Shown here: positions 21,001-27,009 of the stretch, in pieces
Numbering within the stretch: the stretch's first letter is position 1
Layout: the number at the start of each line of letters is the position of its first letter
IMG/VR virus record: IMGVR_UViG_3300013104_000069
Coordinates: 1 to 27,009 of that record
Length of the DNA stretch: 27,009 nucleotides
Direction: 5' to 3' (one strand)
DNA from: a virus
Made by a program: the position numbers and the translations under genes
Notes under the pieces: generated by a model
The model's database searches: none
Seen by the model: the letters and a program-made list of their open reading frames with translations, nothing else
What the model was told of the DNA's origin: nothing

Positions 21001-21967
21001 GTTCGAACTGGACCTTCGCGAGAAGAGCGTGGTAGTGGTTCGGCGGGATGGTCGCGCCCGTGGGGTGGACGTCGATTACTCGCCTGATCATTCCGGACTT
21101 GGAGTCCGAGATCTTCACTGGGAGGTTCGTCCCCATGAACAGGAAGGCATTCACCCGAGCCGTGTAGCTGGGCTTGTACTTCTCGTTCATCGTCATGTCC
21201 TCGTGGGAAATGATCGAGTTGAACTTGGAGTTGTCCTCCATCTTGGACAGGTCGCCGTCCTGCTGGATAGCGACCAACGGGTTATCCTTGAAAACCTCGG
21301 TGGCGAACGCAGCGCTGGTGGACGTCAGCGCCTTTGCCTCGAACGTCGTGGTGTAGCCGACGAACAGGTCATTGATGATGTTCATGATGGTGGACTTGCC
21401 CGTACCCGCCGCACCGTAGAACACCATGAACTTCTGGATCTTCTTCGCTTCGCCTGCGACCACCGCTCCAATGGCCCACTCGATCTTCGCCTTCTCCTCG
21501 GGGGAGTACAGCACGTCGGTGAGCTCGTCCCAAGCGCTGTGATCGCCCGGTTCGAGAGAATATGGCAGCCGTCGGCTAACGTAGTCCGACTTCTTTACCT
21601 CTGTGTTGGCGAAGGTGAGGTTCTCATCCAACGGGTGGCTGTTGTCGCTGATGTTGTTCAGGAACTTGCGGAACTGACTCCAGCCATTGCTTCCGAAGGA
21701 ACGGAGCGTCTTGACCTTGTACTCGATCCCGTCCTTCTCGCTGCGCATCTTCGCGAAGTCGTAGAGCTCTTCGTCGACCAGCCGTTGGACGTCGTACTCG
21801 TCCGTGGACCACAGACCTACCGCCTCGTCCCAGATCGCATAGAACGCGCGTCCGCGAACCATGAGATCCTTCGACCTCCCGACCGTGAAGTCAGGAAATA
21901 TCTCCGGCGGTTCAGCGCCCTTCTTCGTCTCCTTGCCTTCGCGAATCCCGATTGTGAAGAAATCCAT
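18083..21967 (-). CDS. SF3 helicase-AEP primase-family B polymerase fusion
   Basis: 1294 aa with three activities in one chain (numbers include the alternative TTG one codon upstream). Residues 150-310, SF3/D5-like helicase: Walker A GAAGTGKST (186-194), acidic IQQDGD (235-240), GTNLP sensor (280-285) and arginines 296-297. Residues 480-605, archaeo-eukaryotic primase: IIDFDL (D517, D519), GGNGIHLHY (H554/H556), DGVEVK (572-576). Residues 715-1290, family B polymerase with proofreading: ExoI VFDVEVY (D721, E723), ExoII FNNRKYD, ExoIII YCCND (Y857, D861), motif A DVASMHP (D964), motif B KIVINIVYG (K1031, Y1038), motif C IKTDS (D1087). Motif C has Lys where the first Asp of DTDS is usual; the catalytic second Asp remains. 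Start ATG has AGGAGG. The replisome is probably organised around this protein. Confidence 0.85.
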   Translation of the reverse strand: MDFFTIGIREGKETKKGAEPPEIFPDFTVGRSKDLMVRGRAFYAIWDEAVGLWSTDEYDVQRLVDEELYDFAKMRSEKDGIEYKVKTLRSFGSNGWSQFRKFLNNISDNSHPLDENLTFANTEVKKSDYVSRRLPYSLEPGDHSAWDELTDVLYSPEEKAKIEWAIGAVVAGEAKKIQKFMVFYGAAGTGKSTIMNIINDLFVGYTTTFEAKALTSTSAAFATEVFKDNPLVAIQQDGDLSKMEDNSKFNSIISHEDMTMNEKYKPSYTARVNAFLFMGTNLPVKISDSKSGMIRRVIDVHPTGATIPPNHYHALLAKVQFELGAIAHHCLQVYRNMGGKNAYNGYKPLEMMFQTDIFFNFIEAHFDIFKSQDGASLKQGYSLYKEYCSESSIDRVMPAYKFREEFKNYFDEFLDRTTVDGDPVRSFFKGFNADKFKVVLKQEPDKEPVFGLSLDEEVSSFDLIYAEQPAQYGRVVEETGNVIPSKRWAEVKTTLSEIDTRELHYVKIPDEHVIIDFDLKDESGEKSLLLNMEAASSWPKTYAELSQGGNGIHLHYNYTGDVTELASVYSDGVEVKTLLGDASLRRRLSKCNNLEVATLNPGQLPVKEKKVLSDNILKSEKGLRDLIQRNLNKEFHAGTKPSIDFIKHILDEAYESGMAFDVTDMRPRVLAFANSSSNQPLQALKIVQSMRWTGSETIEDLQERESPLVKPKDDRLVVFDVEVYPNLFVICWKYEGAPKETIVRMINPTPQQVEELMKMKLVGFNNRKYDNHIIYARFLGYDNMALYKRSQAIINGSVGAFFPEAYNLSYADIYDFSSVKQGLKKFMIDLGIHKVEMEIPWDQPVPAELVDTVVDYCCNDVEGTDATLQDRKADLVARQILAELSGLSVNDTTQKHTARIIFGNDKNPQSKFVYTDLSRDFPGYKFDTYAKVGEKSTYKGEFVGEGGLVRAKPGIYRNVALLDVASMHPTSLIELNAFGDIFTPKFKDLLDARLLIKHKKYDEAKQMLDGKLEPYLGDPGDAKRLSYALKIVINIVYGLTSAKFDNPFRDPRNVDNIVAKRGALFMLDLRDFVESRGFIAAHIKTDSIKIPDATPEIIQEVMDFGAKYGYTFEHEATYDRMALVNDAVYIAKYGWAEDEELIGKWTATGAQFQHPYVFKTLFSQEKLDWNDYVEPKQVQQGTMYLDFESVSTPMFLSEGDKKLQFVGKIGTFVPVTPESGGGLLFRIKDEKKYAVTGTKGFFWLEADVAKARGRDVDLDMSYFEGLQYEAIKTIEKFGNFEDFIEHLGEGSVAA

Positions 21968-21983
21968 CAACCCTCCTTTCCTA

Positions 21984-22514
21984 TTATCTGTCGTTCTCCA
22001 GAAGATATGCGTTCATCTGAGACCAGATCTCGAACTTCCGCTGATCTCCTCGTGGATTCTTGAGAGGGAACAAGCCCCCGTCTCCGTTGGGCTCGTAGGT
22101 CCTCCAAATAACCGTGTCGAGGATCTCGTCAACGTCAGCCGGGTCGATCTGCATCCGATCATTAAAGACGTGCAGGCCCAAGTTCTGCATGAGGTGCCAG
22201 AACCACTCCGCGGGGGTGCCGTCGTCGAGAAACGACACCCGCCGCGAAAGTGCAAGCAGCATCTCGAAAAATGAACAGCCAAGGCTCATCCACCTCGGGT
22301 CCACCTCAAGACGCAGGCTGTTGACGAATTCGTCCCTCAGGGCTCTACCGTCAGCCACCCGGTTGTCGTCGTTGGCGACTTGCCAGATGAAGTGCTTCTG
22401 GTAGAGCAACCTGAGGATCCTCCGATGTGTCTTGGAGGTTTCACGAACTTGTACCTGCCCGACTTGACCGCACAGCCAGTTGAAGTAGGCCTCGTCAATC
22501 GGGACGGCTTCCAT
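21984..22514 (-). CDS. Conserved phage replication-associated protein
   Basis: 176 aa, helical, Trp-rich. EAYFNWLCGQVGQV, LRLLYQKHFIWQVANDDNR, FFEMLLALSRRVSF, WHLMQNLGLHVF, then LFPLKNPRGDQRKFEIWSQM. I recall conserved proteins with the same order in phages of both Firmicutes and actinobacteria, function unknown. It lies directly upstream of the polymerase fusion, so a role in replication or its coordination is inferred. Start overlaps the stop of the previous gene (TGATG); the ribosome site is weak. Confidence 0.7.
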   Translation of the reverse strand: MEAVPIDEAYFNWLCGQVGQVQVRETSKTHRRILRLLYQKHFIWQVANDDNRVADGRALRDEFVNSLRLEVDPRWMSLGCSFFEMLLALSRRVSFLDDGTPAEWFWHLMQNLGLHVFNDRMQIDPADVDEILDTVIWRTYEPNGDGGLFPLKNPRGDQRKFEIWSQMNAYLLENDR

Positions 22515-23365
22515 CAGTCGTCCGTGAGCCTTCGACCACGTCGCGGCATGCGCTCCACGATCTCGTCGTCATCGAACCCGAGGACCTGCACGGCGTACCG
22601 TCCCTCGTTGCGAGCCACCTCGAAGGCGAGGCCGGCCTTCTTGTTGAAGATGTAGACCAGGTGCTCCTCGCCCGACCCGTGACCGAATCGCTTGAGGTTG
22701 GCCTTGCCGACCGTGCCGTCGATGTCCCCGATGATCCCGCCGGAACCGTCCTCGAGGACGTCGTCGCCCTCGTAGTAGGTCACCTGCATCGTCTCGAGGT
22801 CACCCTCGTTCTCGAAGAACTCGTCCTTGGTCACGATGAACGGGTTGGCGTCCGTGCGTCGGGCCAGCTCCGTCTCGTAGTCCCAGCCCTCGTACTGCGG
22901 CGGGGAGACGACCTCGTCCTCGAACAGGTTGCGCGTCTCCGCCGGCTCCGGCTCTGCCGGGACCTCTTCGACCTCAGCCTTCCGAGCGCTGACGATCACG
23001 CCGTCCTCGACGACGGTGAGGTGAACGTCCTGGCCCTGGTACTTGAGCATGGATGCCTGAGCGTCCGGGTAGTCGTCCGGGATCAGCTTGTTGACGGCCA
23101 CGGAAGGCGTGTCCATGCCCTCCTTGCTGCGGTGGGCGTAGAGGATCCGTGCCTGCTGGATCTCCTCCTCCGCCATGGCCGCGTACTTCGGCTCGAGGTA
23201 CTTCTTGGCGAGGCGGTAGCCGATCAGGGCGCCGGTGCTGATCCCGATGAGGGCCGCTCCGACGATGATCAGCGGGTCGTGCTTGATGACCTCGACGGTC
23301 TCGACGACGGTGGCAACCGCAGGCTCCACGGCGTCGACGATCTGCTCAGCGATCTGCTCGCTCAT
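22514..23365 (-). CDS. Acidic single-pass membrane phage protein
   Basis: 283 aa. N-terminal acidic segment, one transmembrane helix (residues 31-50, PLIIVGAALIGISTGALIGY), then a large acidic domain ending with YYEGDDVLEDGSGGIIGDID, RFGHGSGEEHLVYIFN and RYAVQVLGFDDDEIVE. I recall the same EGDDVL...VG...FG...V(Y/F)...FE(V/I) order in conserved phage proteins adjacent to DUF6353 genes. Membrane location with most of the chain inside is likely. Preceded by the full CCATATTC element and AAGGAG. Confidence 0.72.
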   Translation of the reverse strand: MSEQIAEQIVDAVEPAVATVVETVEVIKHDPLIIVGAALIGISTGALIGYRLAKKYLEPKYAAMAEEEIQQARILYAHRSKEGMDTPSVAVNKLIPDDYPDAQASMLKYQGQDVHLTVVEDGVIVSARKAEVEEVPAEPEPAETRNLFEDEVVSPPQYEGWDYETELARRTDANPFIVTKDEFFENEGDLETMQVTYYEGDDVLEDGSGGIIGDIDGTVGKANLKRFGHGSGEEHLVYIFNKKAGLAFEVARNEGRYAVQVLGFDDDEIVERMPRRGRRLTDD

Positions 23366-23375
23366 GTTTCTCCTT

Positions 23376-23390
23376 GAATATGGGTTGAGG
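23376..23390 (-). promoter_or_regulatory. CTCAACCCATATTC element
   Basis: Near-consensus copy, directly joined to AAGGAG of the gene at 23365. Confidence 0.55.
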
Positions 23391-23398
23391 GGTGGGCG

Positions 23399-24337
23399 TC
23401 AGCGACCGACGGAGTCGATCAGCTCGTAGACCTGGCCGGCGCAGTTGAAGTCGAGCAGGATGGAGTCCTCACGACCGACCATGAAGTCGTGGAACTTGTC
23501 CATGTTCTCGTCCTTCCAGCAGCCGAAGTCGACGTAGTTGTCGCCCGGCAGGTCGGAACCGTAGACCCAGCCGCAGACGGCGCCGGTCGAGGTCTTGTCG
23601 AACCCGAGGTTCTCGAGCACGTCGTTGAGCAGGACGTAGCCGTGCGTCTGCAGGTAGTCGTTCCAGTAGGTCTCCTGGGCCTTGAGGAAGACGACGTTGT
23701 ACTCCGGCGTGGGGTTCCACGTCGAGAGCGCCGGGCCGAACATGTGGGCGTAGGGGCTGCTGCTGCCGGTCGCACGCTTGACGCGGTTGACGATCGGCTC
23801 GCCCTTCTTGCCCTCCGAGTAGATCTCGACCTCCTCGTACTCGTGCTTGAGCAGGTTGGCCTTCTCGTCGCCGAGCTCCTTGCGGACCCGGTTCTCGTAC
23901 TCCTTGTACGCCTTCTCGAGGCCGGCGTAGGCCAGAACGAGGGCGCCGTTGCGACGCTGGAGCGTGATGTGGGAGCCGGTCAGGGCACCGATCGCCAGCG
24001 AACCGACGAGGACCGCCGGTGCGTAGAGCTTCGCGATGTTGATGACACCCTTCATCTTGGCGAGGGTGACGTCCTTGCGGAACTCGTCCTCGTCCTTGTA
24101 GAAGTCCTTGCCCTCGTGGCCGTTCTCCCAGAGGAACTCGGCCTTGGTGACGTCGGCGTCGGTCTTGTCGATGACCTCCTCGAGCTTGAGGGTCGCGCGG
24201 CTGGCGAGCACGACGGTCGTGACGCCGAGAACGACGCCGGCGCCGAACATGATCGTGGGGCTGTTCTTCTTGGCCTTCAGCAGCTGGATGCTGTACTTCC
24301 GGGTCACCGTTGCGGTGAGGTCCTTGAACTTGCTCAT
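23399..24337 (-). CDS. DUF6353-like two-helix membrane protein
   Basis: 312 aa. Two transmembrane helices: residues 27-47 (SPTIMFGAGVVLGVTTVVLA) and 104-124 (KLYAPAVLVGSLAIGALTGS), with a charged loop between. The soluble C-terminal domain contains NPTPEYNVVFLKAQETYWND, NLGFDKTSTGAVCGW and a Cys/Asp-rich end. That C-terminal block matches residues 23-76 of the soluble protein at 12141. I associate it with DUF6353, found in phages; function unknown. Located beside the other membrane genes and the replication block, it may tether replication or virion assembly to the membrane. Confidence 0.74.
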   Translation of the reverse strand: MSKFKDLTATVTRKYSIQLLKAKKNSPTIMFGAGVVLGVTTVVLASRATLKLEEVIDKTDADVTKAEFLWENGHEGKDFYKDEDEFRKDVTLAKMKGVINIAKLYAPAVLVGSLAIGALTGSHITLQRRNGALVLAYAGLEKAYKEYENRVRKELGDEKANLLKHEYEEVEIYSEGKKGEPIVNRVKRATGSSSPYAHMFGPALSTWNPTPEYNVVFLKAQETYWNDYLQTHGYVLLNDVLENLGFDKTSTGAVCGWVYGSDLPGDNYVDFGCWKDENMDKFHDFMVGREDSILLDFNCAGQVYELIDSVGR

Positions 24338-24594
24338 GATGTGTAGATCTCCTTGATCTTGTTATCGCTCTTGAGGCGTTGGAAAATGACGTAGACCTGC
24401 TCGTCACTCATGTGGCTGACTCGTACTTTCCAGGCGTAACCTCGATATGCGTTTGCAACCGCATTCCGAAGCTCCCCGTTGAATACGAGTTCTTTGCGTG
24501 GACGGACGTCGAGAGAGGCGCAGTTGAAATCGCCACAGCTACAAACGTCCCGTCCTCGGTAGTGCACTACTTCGTGTAGTTCGTGTGTGTCCAT
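24334..24594 (-). CDS. Hypothetical protein, 86 aa, Cys/His start
   Basis: MDTHELHEVVHYRGRDVCSC followed by GDFNCASLDVRPRKELVF. C18, C20 and C25 plus nearby histidines form a possible metal site. The second half is basic and helical. ATG has AGGAG and ATATTCGCC between. ATGA overlap with the membrane protein downstream. Unknown family. Confidence 0.66.
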   Translation of the reverse strand: MDTHELHEVVHYRGRDVCSCGDFNCASLDVRPRKELVFNGELRNAVANAYRGYAWKVRVSHMSDEQVYVIFQRLKSDNKIKEIYTS

Positions 24595-24656
24595 GGCGAA
24601 TATCTCCTACTCTCGTCCTCGTTCGATGTGCTCTTCGTCTTCGAATTCGTCGTCCA

Positions 24657-25370
24657 TCAGCGCTCCAGCGCCTCCGGGGTCGGAAGGTCCAGCAGGTAGC
24701 CGTCGCGAACGCGAACGGCCGTTGCCCCACGGAGGTTGGTCCACCCGTGGTTGCGATCCATGTAGTTGTTCGAGGACATGTTCGCCATCTCGAAGAGCTC
24801 GGCGACGGTCACGACCTCGTACTGGGAGACGATGCTGAACATCATCTCGAGGATCTCGAGCGCCTCAGCCCTCGTGGGGATGATGATCTGCCCGATGTCG
24901 TAGCGGCCTCCTCGACGAGCCGGAGCCGCCGTCGATCGGACCGAGTTGCCCTGGCTCATCCGGTCGTACGAGACCTTCGGGCCGGTGTTGCTGGAGAGGC
25001 CCTGGCTGGGACGAGTGCCCGAGCGTCGACCGACGGAACGAACCTCGCCGTAGAGGCGCTTCTCGATGCCCTGACTGAAGGCATCGGCCACCGCGTCCTT
25101 GGCCGCCGGGATGAGAACGTCGTGAACGACGTAGTCGATGACGCTGTGCGCGCTGTCGCCGAGGAAGAAGTTCTTCAGCTTGATGCCGAGCGGGGTCTTG
25201 CGGTGGATGGCGGCGCTGCCCTCGGAGACGATCCGACCCACCTTCGGGCGACCGTCGTCTTCGATCTTGGGCGCGTCGACAGGATCCGCCTTCGACGACT
25301 TCACCTTGTTGTAGTTGGTCTCCGTGTTGCGTGTCTTGTCGGAGTTGTCCGGGAACGTCTCACTGCTCAT
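24657..25370 (-). CDS. Conserved phage protein, 237 aa
   Basis: An N-terminal hydrophilic part, a helical middle (SAHSVIDYVVHDVLIPAAKD), a Ser/Arg/Gly-rich linker, then IIIPTRAEALEILEMMFSIV, YEVVTVAELFEMANMSS, NHGWTNLRGATAVRVRDGYL and LPTPEAL. I recall phage proteins with the same final block (VSVADLYDL ... YGWT-L ... R-x-GY-x-LP) from phages of Firmicutes; no function is known to me. Start has AAGGAAAG and CTATATTC before the ATG. Probably membrane-peripheral or virion-associated. Confidence 0.7.
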   Translation of the reverse strand: MSSETFPDNSDKTRNTETNYNKVKSSKADPVDAPKIEDDGRPKVGRIVSEGSAAIHRKTPLGIKLKNFFLGDSAHSVIDYVVHDVLIPAAKDAVADAFSQGIEKRLYGEVRSVGRRSGTRPSQGLSSNTGPKVSYDRMSQGNSVRSTAAPARRGGRYDIGQIIIPTRAEALEILEMMFSIVSQYEVVTVAELFEMANMSSNNYMDRNHGWTNLRGATAVRVRDGYLLDLPTPEALER

Positions 25371-25446
25371 GAATATAGCTTTCCTTCGAGGCGAACAATT
25401 AGAGCCCTTGAATGGGCCCTAACTGGGGTTGGGTTGGACTTGCGGG

Positions 25447-25701
25447 TCAGTTGGCGTTGAGTGCGTTCTGCACCTTGCGCTTCTCGATGGCGTCGGCCGT
25501 CGCGTCGACCAGGGCGTCCGTGACCGGCTCGAGCTCTTCTGCGATGAAGTAACCGGCCACAGCTCCCGTGATCAGGGCGACGTGGTTGTCGCCGGTGGCG
25601 GGGATGAGGGCGGTTAGTGCATTGCGGACAGCAGCTCCAGCAGCGGTCTGGACGATGGTCTTGGCGGCGAACTTGGCGATCTTGCGGGGCTTGGCGTTCA
25701 C
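25447..25701 (-). CDS. Small Ala/Gly-rich membrane-associated protein
   Basis: 84 aa, start GTG after AAAAGGAG. A basic N-terminus (NAKPRKIAKFAAKTIVQT), Ala/Gly-rich stretches (AAGAAVRNAL, HVALITGAVAGYFIAEE) and a charged end. The small-residue helix could insert in the membrane; size is holin-like but only one weak helix is visible. Driven by its own TATAAT promoter (25735). Confidence 0.62.
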   Translation of the reverse strand: MNAKPRKIAKFAAKTIVQTAAGAAVRNALTALIPATGDNHVALITGAVAGYFIAEELEPVTDALVDATADAIEKRKVQNALNAN

Positions 25702-25882
25702 GGTATTTCTCCTTTTGACTAACGGTGGGGTCTCATTATAGGCCGTGTAATTTCTGCGAGTCTGGGCGCCTTTTTGCTGTGCTGGTACGCAGCCGTCGGC
25801 GGTCTTTTATAAGCTAGCGTCCGGTGAAGGGTGAGACCCTACAAGAGGCCCTCGCTGCTGCCCGTTGACTCACGGTGAAACG
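25702..25882 (-). other. Intergenic region, promoter and possible terminator
   Basis: 181 bp. Reading with the minus strand, a small AGGGT/ACCCT stem (around 25829-25841) follows the tail-chaperone-like gene, then TTATAAAAG (25805-25813), an A-run, and finally the TATAAT promoter for the downstream gene. The stem is short and not followed by a U-run. Otherwise I see nothing here. Confidence 0.45.
25724..25760 (-). promoter_or_regulatory. TATAAT promoter, copy 3
   Basis: Minus strand GGCCTATAATGAGACCCCAC with TATAAT at 25740-25735 and upstream ACTCGCA. A 21-bp block is identical to 13910-13930. About 33 bases from the GTG at 25701. Strong candidate for host-sigma transcription. Confidence 0.65.
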
Positions 25883-26422
25883 TCAGACCGGCTGGACCGG
25901 CGAGAGCTCACCGTTGCGGATGCGCTCGAAGACGGCCGCGAGGTCCTCCTGGGACATCTGGGCCATCTCAGCCGGCGTCGGCAGGTTCTGCGTCGCCTTG
26001 TCCTGCGTGGTGTCGAGACCGGCCGTCTTCATCTTGGCCTCGAGTCGTGCGGCCTCCTGCTCGAGGTTCGACGGCATGATGCCGTTGATGAAGTCCGAGG
26101 CGAAGGTCGCGTCGGTGACGAGCTCGAAGAAGAACTCCGAGTAGGCGTCGGTGCCCATGAACCACTCCGAGCGCTCCTTGGACTGCAGGAACGACAGGCC
26201 GTCCTCGGACTTCTCGCCGTAGGACATCGCGACGATCTCCTTGAACGCGTCCATGATCTTGCGGCCGTTCTTGGAGTCGATGATGCCCTGGAGCTGCTCC
26301 TTGAAGCCGCCCTCGTGGACGATCTCGAGCTCGACGAGCAGGTCCTTCTTGAGGTGGAAGTAGAAGTCCTTCTCGTGCTCCTTCCCCTCGAGGTCCTTGA
26401 ACTTGATGGTCTTCTTCAGCAT
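25883..26422 (-). CDS. Tail assembly chaperone-like protein
   Basis: 179 aa. MLKKTIKFKDLEGKEHEKDF, LVELEIVHEGGF, then AMSYGEKSEDGLSFLQSKER, AYSEFFFELVTDATFASDFI and NGIMPSNLEQE. I recall this sequence order in phage proteins encoded between the major tail protein and tape measure, often annotated as tail assembly chaperone; here the end is Ala/Gln-rich and unstructured. No slippery heptamer was found near the stop. Start ATG is preceded by AAGAAAG and CCATATTC touching the ATG. The longer frame to 26515 is shadow. Confidence 0.62.
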   Translation of the reverse strand: MLKKTIKFKDLEGKEHEKDFYFHLKKDLLVELEIVHEGGFKEQLQGIIDSKNGRKIMDAFKEIVAMSYGEKSEDGLSFLQSKERSEWFMGTDAYSEFFFELVTDATFASDFINGIMPSNLEQEAARLEAKMKTAGLDTTQDKATQNLPTPAEMAQMSQEDLAAVFERIRNGELSPVQPV

Positions 26423-26438
26423 GAATATGGCTTTCTTG

Positions 26439-26600
26439 TCAGGGTTGGACGAGCATGATGTTGATGTTGGCCTTCTTGTTGTGCACGAAGCCCAGCATGT
26501 TGGGGATCCTCTCAAGGAACTGCGAGAGATCCGAATATGATTCGAAGAACTTGGGCTCGTTGAGCGTGTCGTCTCCGAAGTCGATCGTGACCTTGAACAT
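26439..26600 (-). CDS. 53-aa phage protein
   Basis: MFKVTIDFGDDTLNEPKFFE, then FLERIPNMLGFVHNKKANIN. Beta-strand-rich and charged; no cysteines. Start overlaps the stop of the previous gene (TGATG). A separate small gene ahead of the tail-chaperone-like gene. Unknown function. Confidence 0.62.
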   Translation of the reverse strand: MFKVTIDFGDDTLNEPKFFESYSDLSQFLERIPNMLGFVHNKKANINIMLVQP

Positions 26601-27001
26601 CAGGGCTGCCGATATCCCCGCTGGTGCAGGCCCGACAGCTGCCGTGCGACAGCCGAAAGACCCGGCATCGGAGGATGCGCCGAGGACGCGTCGACGTAGA
26701 TGATGCCGCCCGGTCGGTCGTCCTCCGCGTCGGACACCATCTGGTTCCAGGCCTTCTGCTTCTCCTCGATGATGGCCCGCAGGAGGATCAGGTAGTTGAG
26801 GTGATCGGTGATCTTCTCGTTCCACTTGTCCAGCGGGAAATGCTCACCAGTCGCGATCATGTCGTAGACCGAGACGGTGTGCTTGACCATCATGCCGGCC
26901 AGAGCCTGCTCGAGCGTTTCGCCCGTCAGGTTGGCCGCGTTCCGGAAGTTGTGCAGAACGTCCTCGTCGCCGGCGTACTCGTCGCGCTTGCCGACCTTCA
27001 T
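26600..27001 (-). CDS. Conserved phage protein, start uncertain
   Basis: 133 aa from the ATG at 27001: KRDEYAGDEDVLHNFRNAAN, LAGMMVKHTVSVYDMI, then WNEKITDHLNYLILLRAIIE and a Gly/Pro-rich end. This pattern (EYA-x-ED-x-NF, GMM-KH, DH-NYL) is shared by a conserved helical phage protein family, function unknown to me. Only 8 bases precede the ATG in the window, and no ribosome site can be judged, so the real start may lie outside. Confidence 0.65.
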   Translation of the reverse strand: MKVGKRDEYAGDEDVLHNFRNAANLTGETLEQALAGMMVKHTVSVYDMIATGEHFPLDKWNEKITDHLNYLILLRAIIEEKQKAWNQMVSDAEDDRPGGIIYVDASSAHPPMPGLSAVARQLSGLHQRGYRQP

Positions 27002-27009
27002 CTCGCGGA

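Overview
The window is a piece of a phage genome, probably from an actinobacterial host. It is compact and GC-rich, with strong GC bias at third codon positions. Every gene I can support lies on the minus strand, so transcription runs from position 27009 towards 1. Many genes are short, and adjacent genes repeatedly overlap by ATGA, GTGA or TGATG. There is no rRNA, no tRNA I can recognise, no integrase and no CRISPR array. Host identity is an inference from base composition and gene families. Several of the larger proteins belong to families I also recall from phages of Firmicutes.

In transcription order, positions 27001-25883 hold a putative tail-assembly-chaperone-like protein and two small conserved proteins. 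Positions 25701-22514 hold a membrane-associated module: a glycine/alanine-rich small protein, a 237-aa conserved protein, a DUF6353-like two-helix membrane protein and an acidic single-helix membrane protein. Positions 22514-17145 form the replication block: a conserved hypothetical protein, a 1294-aa protein combining an SF3/D5-like helicase, an archaeo-eukaryotic primase and a family B DNA polymerase, and two related ssDNA-binding-like proteins.

Positions 17142-6722 hold about 25 small genes. Many encode Cys/His clusters that look like zinc knuckles, several encode a single membrane helix, and one encodes a lipoprotein. A long stretch without a convincing gene (14157-14658) contains a 10-codon Trp-containing reading frame and several hairpins. 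Positions 6721-5108 encode an SNF2-type helicase whose two halves are separated by about 430 bp of unrelated coding sequence. Next come a roughly 340-bp control region with repeated GGGTANTACCC palindromes, a NUMOD4-HNH endonuclease, two PD-(D/E)XK nucleases and a 924-aa protein with the DFDGD active-site motif of double-psi-beta-barrel RNA polymerases. A small conserved gene and about 300 bp of structured non-coding DNA end the window.

The most interesting combination is the putative single-chain RNA polymerase together with a recurrent element (CCAACCCATATTC on the minus strand) in front of many genes. The element could be the promoter read by that polymerase. A separate element, GGCCTATAATGA, occurs three times and looks like a host-sigma promoter, which would suggest two transcription programmes. 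All family assignments are by eye from protein motifs; no database search was run.
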